16,042 nt of DNA from Phycisphaerales bacterium UBA1845. Its GTDB lineage: Bacteria; Planctomycetota; Phycisphaerae; UBA1845. The notes below the pieces were generated by a model, which was given only the letters and a program-made list of their open reading frames with translations, was not told the origin of the DNA and made no database searches. The stretch spans positions 417 to 16,458 of the forward strand of contig DDIR01000009.1 of the NCBI GenBank assembly GCA_002338715.1, in the 5' to 3' direction. Positions 1 to 7,576 of this stretch are shown here, piece by piece. Within the stretch, counting starts at the first letter, position 1, and each line of letters opens with the position of its first letter. The translations under genes were made by a program, and so were the position numbers.

Positions 1-1455
1 CGGCAGCCGAGCACCAATCCCCACCGCAAATCCGCACAGTCCGAAGCAGGTCGCGACCGTCACCGTCACCTGAAGCGCCGCCCACGGAATCGGCATCTTC
101 AGCATGATGACAGCCAGCACCGTCGTCGAAAACGCCACGAACGTCGACACCGTCATCGCGAACGCAAACTTCGAAACCAGGATCTGCCACGACGACAACG
201 GCAACATGCCAATAAGCCAAAGCTGCTGCCCCTCCAGCGACACCAGCGGAAACACAAATCGACTCGTAAACGTCGCCAGGATGAAGCTCAGCGCCCCGAA
301 ATTCAAGAACGGGATCACCATACCCCAGCCCTCAAGCGGCTTCGCCCCCGAGAGCTTGGGCACGTTCACGAGATAAAGCGTCATCAACCCAAACAGCACG
401 ACCAACTGCGTCCACTGAATCGGATCGCGAAAAAACGTCCGCAGATCCTTCGCCGCGATCAACCGCTGACCATGCGGCAGGTAGAAAAACACCTTGCCCG
501 CAAGCCCGACTGCCGGCGATGCAGCCGTCGATCGTTCGCCCCCGCAAGACGACAACGCCCGGTCAAACGCCGACATGAATTTCCACGACACCAGGCGAAC
601 CGCCACCACGCTGAGAAACATCGCATTTGCGACCGTCACCCCGAGATAACAAAGCGCCAGATGGGTCTGCGATTCAATGGCGGCTTCCACGCCGCGCACA
701 ACCCAACTGCTCGGCAGCAGCGCCGACTGAACAAAATTGATCCGCAGCAGAAAACCCGTCAACCACTGCTCCGATGCCGCATCCTGCGCAGTCACCGATT
801 GGATCGTCCAGACCGCAACGACGGCCAACACCAAGGCGGCTGTGGTAATCAAACGCCGACGCACATTGCGATCCAAAAACCGCGCGATCACCCAAGCCAG
901 CACAAGACCAGCCGCTCCCGGTATGGGAACGAAGCAGATGAAAAACGATATGAAAAAGAGGTAATAGTAGCCCACCGCCTCCGGATTCGCCTCGGCCATC
1001 GCAAACATCAATGGCAACCCCAAAAGCACCAACGACCAACTCGAAAAGATCAGCGTCTCGACGTATTTCAACCAGACATAGGCGCGCGGGGGAACCGGTG
1101 CCGACAAGAGATACATCGCCTCTTCAACAGCAAAAAGAGAGGTGTACGCGATGATCGCATTGGACACGGTAAGCATCACCAGCATCGCGACGAAGAAAAA
1201 GCTGAACACCATCGGGATGGCGATCGCGGCTTCCATGCGCGATTGCTTGAGGAACATGAACACCGCAATAAACAGCAAGTACAACCCGACCCACACGACA
1301 CCCAACAGCGCCACCGTGGTCAGGAATTTGATCGGCGAATCGGCAATCGCCTGCGACACGCGGTTGCGCAGCGCCTGCAACTTGACCCGAATCAGCGTGA
1401 ACACGCCAATCGGCGAACGCATGATCGCCGCAGACTTATCAGGACCCGACGACAT
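1..1455 (-). CDS. ABC-2 type exporter permease, N-terminal 485 residues (3' end off the window)
   Basis: The frame is open from an ATG at 1455 to the left edge with no stop, so the gene is cut by the window. The translation is strongly hydrophobic, with repeated membrane spans. Examples are a segment near residues 45-65 rich in V, L and W-V-G-L-Y-L-L, and a C-terminal stretch ending CGFAVGIGARLP. The phrase SLEGQQLWLIGMLPLSSWQI is typical of large putative ABC exporter permeases found in planctomycetes and some Firmicutes. The start lies inside the end of the ATPase gene: the permease ATG at 1455 overlaps the ATPase stop at 1439-1441 by 17 bases. This supports translational coupling and a two-component exporter in which this protein is the membrane channel. 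The substrate cannot be read from sequence. Family members are usually longer than the 485 residues seen here, which fits truncation by the window. Confidence 0.85.
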   Translation of the reverse strand, partial: MSSGPDKSAAIMRSPIGVFTLIRVKLQALRNRVSQAIADSPIKFLTTVALLGVVWVGLYLLFIAVFMFLKQSRMEAAIAIPMVFSFFFVAMLVMLTVSNAIIAYTSLFAVEEAMYLLSAPVPPRAYVWLKYVETLIFSSWSLVLLGLPLMFAMAEANPEAVGYYYLFFISFFICFVPIPGAAGLVLAWVIARFLDRNVRRRLITTAALVLAVVAVWTIQSVTAQDAASEQWLTGFLLRINFVQSALLPSSWVVRGVEAAIESQTHLALCYLGVTVANAMFLSVVAVRLVSWKFMSAFDRALSSCGGERSTAASPAVGLAGKVFFYLPHGQRLIAAKDLRTFFRDPIQWTQLVVLFGLMTLYLVNVPKLSGAKPLEGWGMVIPFLNFGALSFILATFTSRFVFPLVSLEGQQLWLIGMLPLSSWQILVSKFAFAMTVSTFVAFSTTVLAVIMLKMPIPWAALQVTVTVATCFGLCGFAVGIGARLP

Positions 1456-2254
1456 GCGAGCCCCCTTCGCCTGGAGTGACACCATTTGGCACTGTTTCCG
1501 GACCGGGCCCGTCACCCGATTGCAGCTCCGGATGGGTCAGTTCGAGGAAAATATCTTCAAGGGAATGCTGAGCCGCCGCCTGTTTGCGAAGTTCGGACAT
1601 CGTTCCCAGACACACCAACCGCCCGTGGTTTAAAATACCGATGCGGTCAGCCACCGCTTCCGCAACCCCCAGCGTATGCGTACTCATGAAAACGGTGCGC
1701 CCTCGACCGACCCGTTCGCGAAACAAGTCCTTCACCACCCGCACCGTGCGCGGATCGAGCCCGACCATCGGCTCGTCGATAATCAGCACCTCCGGATCGT
1801 GCATCAAGGCGGCTGACAACACGACCTTCTGCTTCATACCGTGCGAATAACTCTCGGTGAGCTTGTCGAGAAAATCCTCCATCACCAGCCGCTCGCTCAA
1901 TTCACCGATGATCCGCTTCTGTTCGACAGCCGGCACGCGATACATCTCGCCGACAAACAGCAGAAACTCGCGCCCGGTCAACTTGTCATAGAGAAACGGT
2001 TCATCCGGTACGTATGCCAGCTTGGCCTTTCCCGCAAGACCGTTGATACCCATGCGATGCCCACAGACATCGATCGTCCCGCGCTGCGGATGGAGCAACC
2101 CGCAAATCATCTTGATGGTCGTGGTCTTGCCCGCACCGTTGGGACCAAGAAACGCAAACAACTCGCCCGGCGGAATGCTCAGCGAAAGATCATGCACCGC
2201 CACCTTGCGCCCAAAGTGCTTGTGAACCGATTGGATGTCGATGGATACGTCCAT
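1439..2254 (-). CDS. ABC transporter ATP-binding protein (ABC-2 type exporter)
   Basis: This is a 271-residue nucleotide-binding subunit that would power the permease encoded immediately downstream. All core motifs are visible: Walker A GPNGAGKTT at residues 37-45, a degenerate signature YSHGMKQK at 136-143, Walker B VLIIDEP at 156-162, a D-loop GLDPRT, and the switch histidine in STHT at 193. The signature with SHGMKQK in place of LSGGQ, and the YVPDEP form of the Q-loop, are common in ABC-2 exporters of the CcmA/NatA type. The C-terminal 30 residues, after the SLEDIFLELT motif, are a low-complexity tail rich in G, P and E. An AGGAG sequence lies 13 bases before the ATG, which is rather far. 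The gene sits 42 bases after the upstream membrane protein gene and overlaps the permease start, so the three form an operon. Confidence 0.93.
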   Translation of the reverse strand: MDVSIDIQSVHKHFGRKVAVHDLSLSIPPGELFAFLGPNGAGKTTTIKMICGLLHPQRGTIDVCGHRMGINGLAGKAKLAYVPDEPFLYDKLTGREFLLFVGEMYRVPAVEQKRIIGELSERLVMEDFLDKLTESYSHGMKQKVVLSAALMHDPEVLIIDEPMVGLDPRTVRVVKDLFRERVGRGRTVFMSTHTLGVAEAVADRIGILNHGRLVCLGTMSELRKQAAAQHSLEDIFLELTHPELQSGDGPGPETVPNGVTPGEGGSHVVGS

Positions 2255-2296
2255 TGGGTCGGGGTAACTCCTATACCGTTTCAGTCAGCAAGACAA

Positions 2297-3115
2297 TTAT
2301 TCTTCATCCCCGCTCGGCAAGTCGATCGAACGAATCCGATCGAGCCGGCCGGCATCAAACGGTTCCGCTTCGATGTAGAGCGTCCCACCGATCGGCAGGG
2401 TCACTTCCTGTCGCACGACGACGCCGTTGGTCTTGACCCACGCGCGGGCTTTACCGGCTTCGATGACGAAACACTTCACTTCGCCCTCGTCCGTCTGGAT
2501 CGACTCCCACCCGGTCACGTTGACGAGCATCGGAATCAGTTTCGAACCCACCCCGGTCAGTGCGGCCAACGGATTGAACACGTGCGTCCGCCATGATTGA
2601 CCTACCTCAAGACGCGGCAAAGTCGCAAACGGTCGAAACATACTATCCACCGTGCCCACGTCAGCCGCATCCACCTTGAAGTATTGCGTCCGCTTTCCCA
2701 GGTCCATCTTGAACGCGAGATGCCCGCTGTATCGTTCCGCGAGCAGGTGGAATTTCTCGCCAGCCCCGAACAGCTCCATCCGAATTTCGTCGAGGTAGCC
2801 TTCCTTGGTAAAATCCGAATCGATTTCGATGCGCAGCGCCGGCACCGGCCCGATCCCCTCGATCCACACCGTGTCCTTGCGCGAGATTCTGGCTTTGTTC
2901 TCCGAATATTGCGTCCACACCGTCCCAACGCGCCGCTTGAATTGATCGACGATGCGAAGCTGTGTCTGCATGGTCTCTTCGGTCAGCCAATCACCGCCAT
3001 CGAGACGGGGCGCATCGACAGCCGTCCATGCCGGCCAAACGTCATGCCAACCAAGCCAGGCCATCGAAGCAAGCCAACAGACAAATAGTGCGATCAGTCC
3101 GAGACGTGAAATCAT
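2297..3115 (-). CDS. membrane-anchored protein of unknown function, first gene of the ABC exporter operon
   Basis: I do not recognise a named family. I prefer the ATG at 3115 (272 residues) because translation from it begins MISRLGLIALFVCWLASMAW, a basic residue followed by one hydrophobic segment: a signal anchor or uncleaved signal peptide. An in-frame ATG at 3214 would add 33 non-hydrophobic residues before that segment. The remainder is predicted extracytoplasmic. It is rich in alternating polar and hydrophobic residues, as in beta-rich domains, and ends with a segment containing RAWVKTNGVVVRQEVTLPIG and acidic residues SGDEE. That shape resembles beta-barrel envelope proteins of the DUF3108 kind, but only loosely. 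The gene lies 42 bases upstream of the ABC ATPase on the same strand, so it may be an accessory or substrate-side partner of the exporter. That role is inferred from position only. Confidence 0.75.
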   Translation of the reverse strand: MISRLGLIALFVCWLASMAWLGWHDVWPAWTAVDAPRLDGGDWLTEETMQTQLRIVDQFKRRVGTVWTQYSENKARISRKDTVWIEGIGPVPALRIEIDSDFTKEGYLDEIRMELFGAGEKFHLLAERYSGHLAFKMDLGKRTQYFKVDAADVGTVDSMFRPFATLPRLEVGQSWRTHVFNPLAALTGVGSKLIPMLVNVTGWESIQTDEGEVKCFVIEAGKARAWVKTNGVVVRQEVTLPIGGTLYIEAEPFDAGRLDRIRSIDLPSGDEE

Positions 3116-3255
3116 GCATACACCCACAGGAAGACGGAGACGCTGGACGGCTGATTCGGGTGATTGTAGGGTGGCTGTAAGATGCGGGTCAATCGACACG
3201 CGATCTGCACGCAACCGATGCGCGAATCAGACAAGTTTATGCGCTCGATACGAAA

Positions 3256-4047
3256 ATGTCCTCGATTGAAGCGATGCATTTGGGATTGTCCACCGACCGC
3301 ATGACGCCCACCGAAACCAACCCGACGAAACGCCGACCTCGCTGGGGACGTCGCATCCTGTGGACACTGGTGGGCCTTGTGTTCGCGCTCGCAATCGCAG
3401 CCGTCATCGCCTGGTTCGCGTTTCAAAAAATCCCCTCGTGGTACCAACCAGTCCGCGTCGCGTCGGGCGATCTGTCGCGCATACGCAACAGCCTGCCCAA
3501 CACCTACGATTCACTCAACGCCCAGATTCAAAGCGGCGAAACGTTTGACTTCACGCTCAACGATCAAACCGTCTCCGAGTGGATCGTCGCCCGCGCCGAA
3601 TTGTACCCCGACGCCGAAAGCTGGTTGCCGCGCTGGCTCCGCGATCCGGTCGTCGTCTTCGATGAAAACCGCGCGATCTTCGGCGCCCGCGTCGACTACC
3701 AAGGGTGGCGGGCGATCATCGGCATCCACTTGACGCTCGACATCACCAATGAATCAATCACCGCCCGCATCGTCAAGGTCACTGCCGGCGCGCTGCCCGT
3801 CCCGCTGTCGCAGCTTGGCGAACCGATCAAAAACTTTCTCGACAACGAAGACCTCGACGTCGAAACCATGCCCGAACCCGCGGCTGTCGTGTTCAAACAG
3901 TTGCAGAAAATCGGACCGGCTCGGGCGCTGACCGAAGGCCTCCACTGGCGAAACGTCTTTAAAGCGCCCAACAGCCCCCACGTCATCAAGATTCGCGGCG
4001 CATCGACTGCCAACGGGGAATTGAAAATTCGCATCGAACCGCGATGA
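3256..4047 (+). CDS. single-anchor envelope protein of unknown function
   Basis: This is a 263-residue product with a basic stretch (KRRPRWGRR, about residues 25-33) and one strong transmembrane helix (about 35-56). A roughly 200-residue domain follows and, by the positive-inside rule, should lie outside the cytoplasmic membrane. The outer part contains FDFTLNDQTVSEWIVAR and a long central domain of alternating character. The layout (short basic tail, one helix, beta-rich outer domain with an FTLND-like element) recalls YpmS-like proteins, but I would not assign it there. The start is uncertain: ATG codons at 3256, 3274 and 3301 are all in frame before the anchor, none has a clear ribosome binding site, and 3301 would give a 248-residue protein. 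The gene lies 56 bases before gpmI on the same strand and may be co-transcribed. It is divergent from the exporter operon across a 140-base gap in which I see no clear site. Confidence 0.7.
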   Translation: MSSIEAMHLGLSTDRMTPTETNPTKRRPRWGRRILWTLVGLVFALAIAAVIAWFAFQKIPSWYQPVRVASGDLSRIRNSLPNTYDSLNAQIQSGETFDFTLNDQTVSEWIVARAELYPDAESWLPRWLRDPVVVFDENRAIFGARVDYQGWRAIIGIHLTLDITNESITARIVKVTAGALPVPLSQLGEPIKNFLDNEDLDVETMPEPAAVVFKQLQKIGPARALTEGLHWRNVFKAPNSPHVIKIRGASTANGELKIRIEPR

Positions 4048-4103
4048 TGCACGTTGCACAAAACCACCGCCATCTGGCGAGATTTCAACACGGAGATTGA
4101 CCG

Positions 4104-5729
4104 ATGCCCGCCCTTCCGAAAAAGCGCCCGTTTGTCCTGATCGTTCGTGACGGCTGGGGTGCCAACCCGCATCCCGAATGGAATCACGCCAATGCCGTCT
4201 ACCTCGCCAAAACACCTGTCGACGAACGGCTGATGAAAGACTACCCGCACGTGCAGATCAAAACGTGCGGCGAAGATGTCGGACTGCCTGTTGGCATCAT
4301 GGGCAACAGCGAGGTCGGCCACCAAAACATCGGAGCCGGGCGCATCGTCGATCAGGAATTGCTGCGCATCACCAAAACCATTCGCGACGGTTCATTCTTC
4401 GAAAACGAAACCATGCGCGGCGCATTCGCCCGAGCGAAAGAAACCGGCAGTAACGTCCACATCCTCGGACTTTGCAGCGATGCGGGCGTTCATAGCGTCC
4501 TCGCCCACCTCTACGGCATCCTCGAGTTGGCCAACCGCCTCGACTTTGACGGTGATCGCGTGTTCCTTCACGCCTTCTCCGACGGGCGCGACAGCCCACC
4601 GACTGCCGGCATCGATTTTATCCGTCAAATCGAAGCGAAGATGAAAGAACTTGGCGTTGGGCGCGTCGCCAGCGTCATAGGCCGCTACTACGCGATGGAT
4701 CGCGACAACCGCTGGGATCGCGTCGAACGTGCGTATCGCTTGCTGACCGAAGCCAAGGGCACGCAATACAAGTCTGCCGCCGAAGCGTTTCAAGCTTACT
4801 ACGACAACCCGATCGAACCCTCATGCAGCGGCGACGAATTCGTTGAACCGGGCGTGATGGTCGGTGCCAACGGCCAACCGCTCGCAACCATCGGCGACGG
4901 CGACAGTGTGATCTTCTTCAACTACCGGGGCGACCGCCCGCGCGAACTGTCGAAAGCATTCACCCTCGACGAGTTCCCATTCGAAGGCGTCGACAAAGAC
5001 GGAACCACCCGCACCATGGGCTTCGACCGCCCGAAAAAGCTCGACATCTACTTCGCCACGATGACCGCTTACGAAACGGGCCTACCCGTCAAAGTCATCT
5101 TCAACAAACCGCCCAAGATGAAAAACATCTTCGGGCAGTACATCTCCGAACTCGGACTCACGCAGTTCCGCAGCGCCGAAACGGAAAAGTTCCCGCACGT
5201 GACATTCTTCTTCAACGACTACCGCGACGAACCGTTTGAAGGTGAAGACCGGCAGATCGTTCCATCACCGCGCGACGTGTCGACCTACGATCAGAAACCC
5301 GAAATGAGCGCGTATCCGCTCACCGAAAAGGTGCTCGCGGCCATCGAGTCAAAACGCTACGACGCGATCATCGTCAACTTTGCCAACGGCGACATGGTCG
5401 GGCACACCGGCAACCTGCAAGCCGCCATCGATGCGGTGCAAGCCGTCGATGAATGCGTCGGCAAGGTCGTCGACGCCACACTCGCGCAGGGCGGCTGCCT
5501 GATCGTCTCTGCCGATCACGGCAACTGCGAACAGATGATCGACCCCAAAACCAACAAGCCGCACACCTCGCACACCGTCTACGATGTCGAAGCCATCGTC
5601 GTCGACGACGATCACAAGGGCGCAAAACTGCGCGAAGGTGGAAGGTTAGCCGACCTCATGCCAACCGCGTTGGCCATGATGGGCCTGGAAAAACCAGAAG
5701 AAATGACGGGCCAATCACTGATCCCGTAA
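4104..5729 (+). CDS. gpmI: 2,3-bisphosphoglycerate-independent phosphoglycerate mutase
   Basis: This enzyme interconverts 3-phosphoglycerate and 2-phosphoglycerate in glycolysis and gluconeogenesis, in the cytoplasm, using two Mn ions and a phosphoserine intermediate. At 541 residues it has the normal family length. Visible signatures are metal ligand D16 in RDGWG and the catalytic serine S69 in GIMGNSEVGHQNIGAGR. The substrate-binding motifs are HAFSDGRDSPP (156-166), GRYYAMDRDNRWDR (193-206) and NYRGDRPRE (273-281). Further metal ligands are D430 and H434 in NGDMVGH, D471 and H472 in SADHGN, and H490 in HTSHT. A GGAG sequence at 4092-4095 is eight bases before the ATG and fixes the start. 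It is an alkaline-phosphatase superfamily enzyme; all catalytic residues expected for GpmI are present. A GC-rich hairpin follows the stop codon. Confidence 0.98.
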   Translation: MPALPKKRPFVLIVRDGWGANPHPEWNHANAVYLAKTPVDERLMKDYPHVQIKTCGEDVGLPVGIMGNSEVGHQNIGAGRIVDQELLRITKTIRDGSFFENETMRGAFARAKETGSNVHILGLCSDAGVHSVLAHLYGILELANRLDFDGDRVFLHAFSDGRDSPPTAGIDFIRQIEAKMKELGVGRVASVIGRYYAMDRDNRWDRVERAYRLLTEAKGTQYKSAAEAFQAYYDNPIEPSCSGDEFVEPGVMVGANGQPLATIGDGDSVIFFNYRGDRPRELSKAFTLDEFPFEGVDKDGTTRTMGFDRPKKLDIYFATMTAYETGLPVKVIFNKPPKMKNIFGQYISELGLTQFRSAETEKFPHVTFFFNDYRDEPFEGEDRQIVPSPRDVSTYDQKPEMSAYPLTEKVLAAIESKRYDAIIVNFANGDMVGHTGNLQAAIDAVQAVDECVGKVVDATLAQGGCLIVSADHGNCEQMIDPKTNKPHTSHTVYDVEAIVVDDDHKGAKLREGGRLADLMPTALAMMGLEKPEEMTGQSLIP

Positions 5730-5754
5730 CGATCTCAGCGAACGGGTGCGGGTG

Positions 5755-5775
5755 CCCCGCCCTTCCAGGGTGGGG
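5755..5775. terminator. GC-rich hairpin between the convergent gpmI and DUF885 genes
   Basis: The sequence ccccgccc (5755-5762), a 5-base loop ttcca, and gggtgggg (5768-5775) form an 8-bp stem with one G-T wobble. It sits in the 68-base gap between two convergent genes, where a bidirectional terminator would be useful. No T-run follows on either side, so it is not a canonical intrinsic terminator. It could instead be one copy of a dispersed palindromic repeat. Confidence 0.45.
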
Positions 5776-5797
5776 GACTGACTAGCGCAGAAGCGAA

Positions 5798-7576
5798 TCA
5801 AGAAGCCGTCAAGACTTCCGCCTGCGCCGCAATCCAACGATTCATCCGCTCCTTAAGAATCGAAAGCGGCTGAGCCCCTTGCGACAACAGTTCGTCGTGA
5901 AACTCGCGCAGGTCAAACGATTCGCCCAACTGCGTTTCAGCGTCATCGCGCAGCTTGCGAATCGTCAACTCGCCAATCTTGTACGCCAGCGCCTGACCGG
6001 GCCATGAAATGTACCGATCGACTTCCGAATTGATATTCAGCTCGCTCAAACCGGTGTTGGCTTTCATGTAATCGACGGCTTGCTGCCGCGTCCAGCGCTT
6101 TCGGTGCATCCCGGTATCTACGACCAACCGCGCCGCCCGCCAGGCATCATACGCCAACCGCCCAAAGCGCGACTCGGGCGTTTGATAACCGCCGATTTCA
6201 TACCCAAGCCCTTCCGCATACAGCGCCCAGCCCTCTATATACGCAGTGAAACTCGCATGCCGGCGAAACGTCGGCAGGTTCGGATTCTCCAAATCGAGCG
6301 GAATTTGAAGCAGGTGCCCCGGATAGGCTTCGTGATAAGTCAGCGCCTCCATCGTGTACGTGGGGCGCTTCGTCGCTTCATGAACGTTCACGTAGTAATA
6401 GCCCGATCGCGATCCATCCGATGCCGGAGGATACGCATATGCCGCCGGCGCCGATGCCGCGCGAAACGATTCAATCTCCTTCAACCCGCAGCGCGCTTTC
6501 GGCAACCGGTTAAACAGCTTCACCAGCTTCGGTTCGGTTCGATCGAGAATCGACTGAGCCAACGTCATCAGTTCGTCGCCCGACTTGGCTTTGAATTTCG
6601 GATCGGTGGTCATGTAAGTGATGAATTCATCCACCGAACCCACAAAGCCCATCTCAGCCCGCACCTTGTCCATCTCGCCGCGGATGCGGGCAATCTCATC
6701 GAGCCCGATCTGGTGAATGGCGTCTGCCGACAGCTCCGTGGTGGTGTGGAATCGAATCAGCTTGTCGTAAATCGCGTCGCCGTCGGGTACATCCCAGATG
6801 CCCACCGTCGCCCGCGATGCCGGCAAATATTCATCGAGCACGTACGCACTCAAACGCCGATACCCGGGCAGCACCGATTCGGAAATCGCCGTCTCGATCG
6901 CCTCGGAAAGCTCTTGCTTCATCTCTTCGCTGAACGATTCCGGGAACTTGCGGATCGGCTCATAGAACTCGCTGTCCTGCGGCGAATCGACGAGTTGCGA
7001 TTGAATCTGCGGCACAACTTTTTCGATGATCACGCGCGACCGCACGTAACCCTTGTTCACGCCCTCGCGACAGTTGGCGATGACCTGATCGACCTGCGTG
7101 GGCCAACCCTCAAGCCGCGAAATGTAGTTGCGATAGTCCTGAACCGTATCGAACGGCTGATAGACGAGCATCAGCGGCAGCGACAAATGCGGGCTGCCCT
7201 GATGCTTGATCGGCACGGACTGCGAATGGCACTCATCGTGCAGCAATCCGTCGCGCAACTGCCGCTCGAAGATTTCGCAGTTCGAACGATCCATCGCCGA
7301 CATGTGGCTTCGATCGATCGAGGTGATGCGCTTCAAAAAGTGTCGCCTTTTGGCACTCCAGCGTTCATCCTCGTCAGCCGACAAGTCGTCCAGCCGGTCG
7401 TTGTACCGGTTGACACCGATGTCCGTCGCCCAGGTCGGCGAGTGGGCCAACCGCGCCTGCCAATAGTCGTCAAAGACTTGAGCCGCCTGCTTTTCGGGAG
7501 ACGCGCAGCCGGCCAACATGCCCAGTGTCGCAACAAACCCAAGCGCCGCCGCCTTCGTCAACCGCTCGGACCTCAT
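5798..7576 (-). CDS. DUF885 family lipoprotein, putative zinc metallopeptidase-like protein
   Basis: This is a 592-residue protein with a lipoprotein signal peptide: basic start MRSERLTK, a hydrophobic stretch, then the lipobox LAGC with C24 as the lipidated residue. It is therefore expected to be anchored in a membrane facing the periplasm. The mature part matches the DUF885 family. It contains YHEAYPGHLLQ (H415, E416, H421), a putative metal-binding site, and the hallmark YIEGWALYAE (446-455) about 30 residues later. The C-terminal region with SELNINSEVDRYISWPGQAL is also characteristic. DUF885 proteins are thought to be peptidase-like hydrolases, but substrates are mostly undefined. Its ATG overlaps the pepF stop codon in an ATGA tetranucleotide (7573-7576), so the two are translationally coupled. 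It is the last gene of the five-gene minus-strand unit that starts with ygeY. Confidence 0.9.
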   Translation of the reverse strand: MRSERLTKAAALGFVATLGMLAGCASPEKQAAQVFDDYWQARLAHSPTWATDIGVNRYNDRLDDLSADEDERWSAKRRHFLKRITSIDRSHMSAMDRSNCEIFERQLRDGLLHDECHSQSVPIKHQGSPHLSLPLMLVYQPFDTVQDYRNYISRLEGWPTQVDQVIANCREGVNKGYVRSRVIIEKVVPQIQSQLVDSPQDSEFYEPIRKFPESFSEEMKQELSEAIETAISESVLPGYRRLSAYVLDEYLPASRATVGIWDVPDGDAIYDKLIRFHTTTELSADAIHQIGLDEIARIRGEMDKVRAEMGFVGSVDEFITYMTTDPKFKAKSGDELMTLAQSILDRTEPKLVKLFNRLPKARCGLKEIESFRAASAPAAYAYPPASDGSRSGYYYVNVHEATKRPTYTMEALTYHEAYPGHLLQIPLDLENPNLPTFRRHASFTAYIEGWALYAEGLGYEIGGYQTPESRFGRLAYDAWRAARLVVDTGMHRKRWTRQQAVDYMKANTGLSELNINSEVDRYISWPGQALAYKIGELTIRKLRDDAETQLGESFDLREFHDELLSQGAQPLSILKERMNRWIAAQAEVLTAS

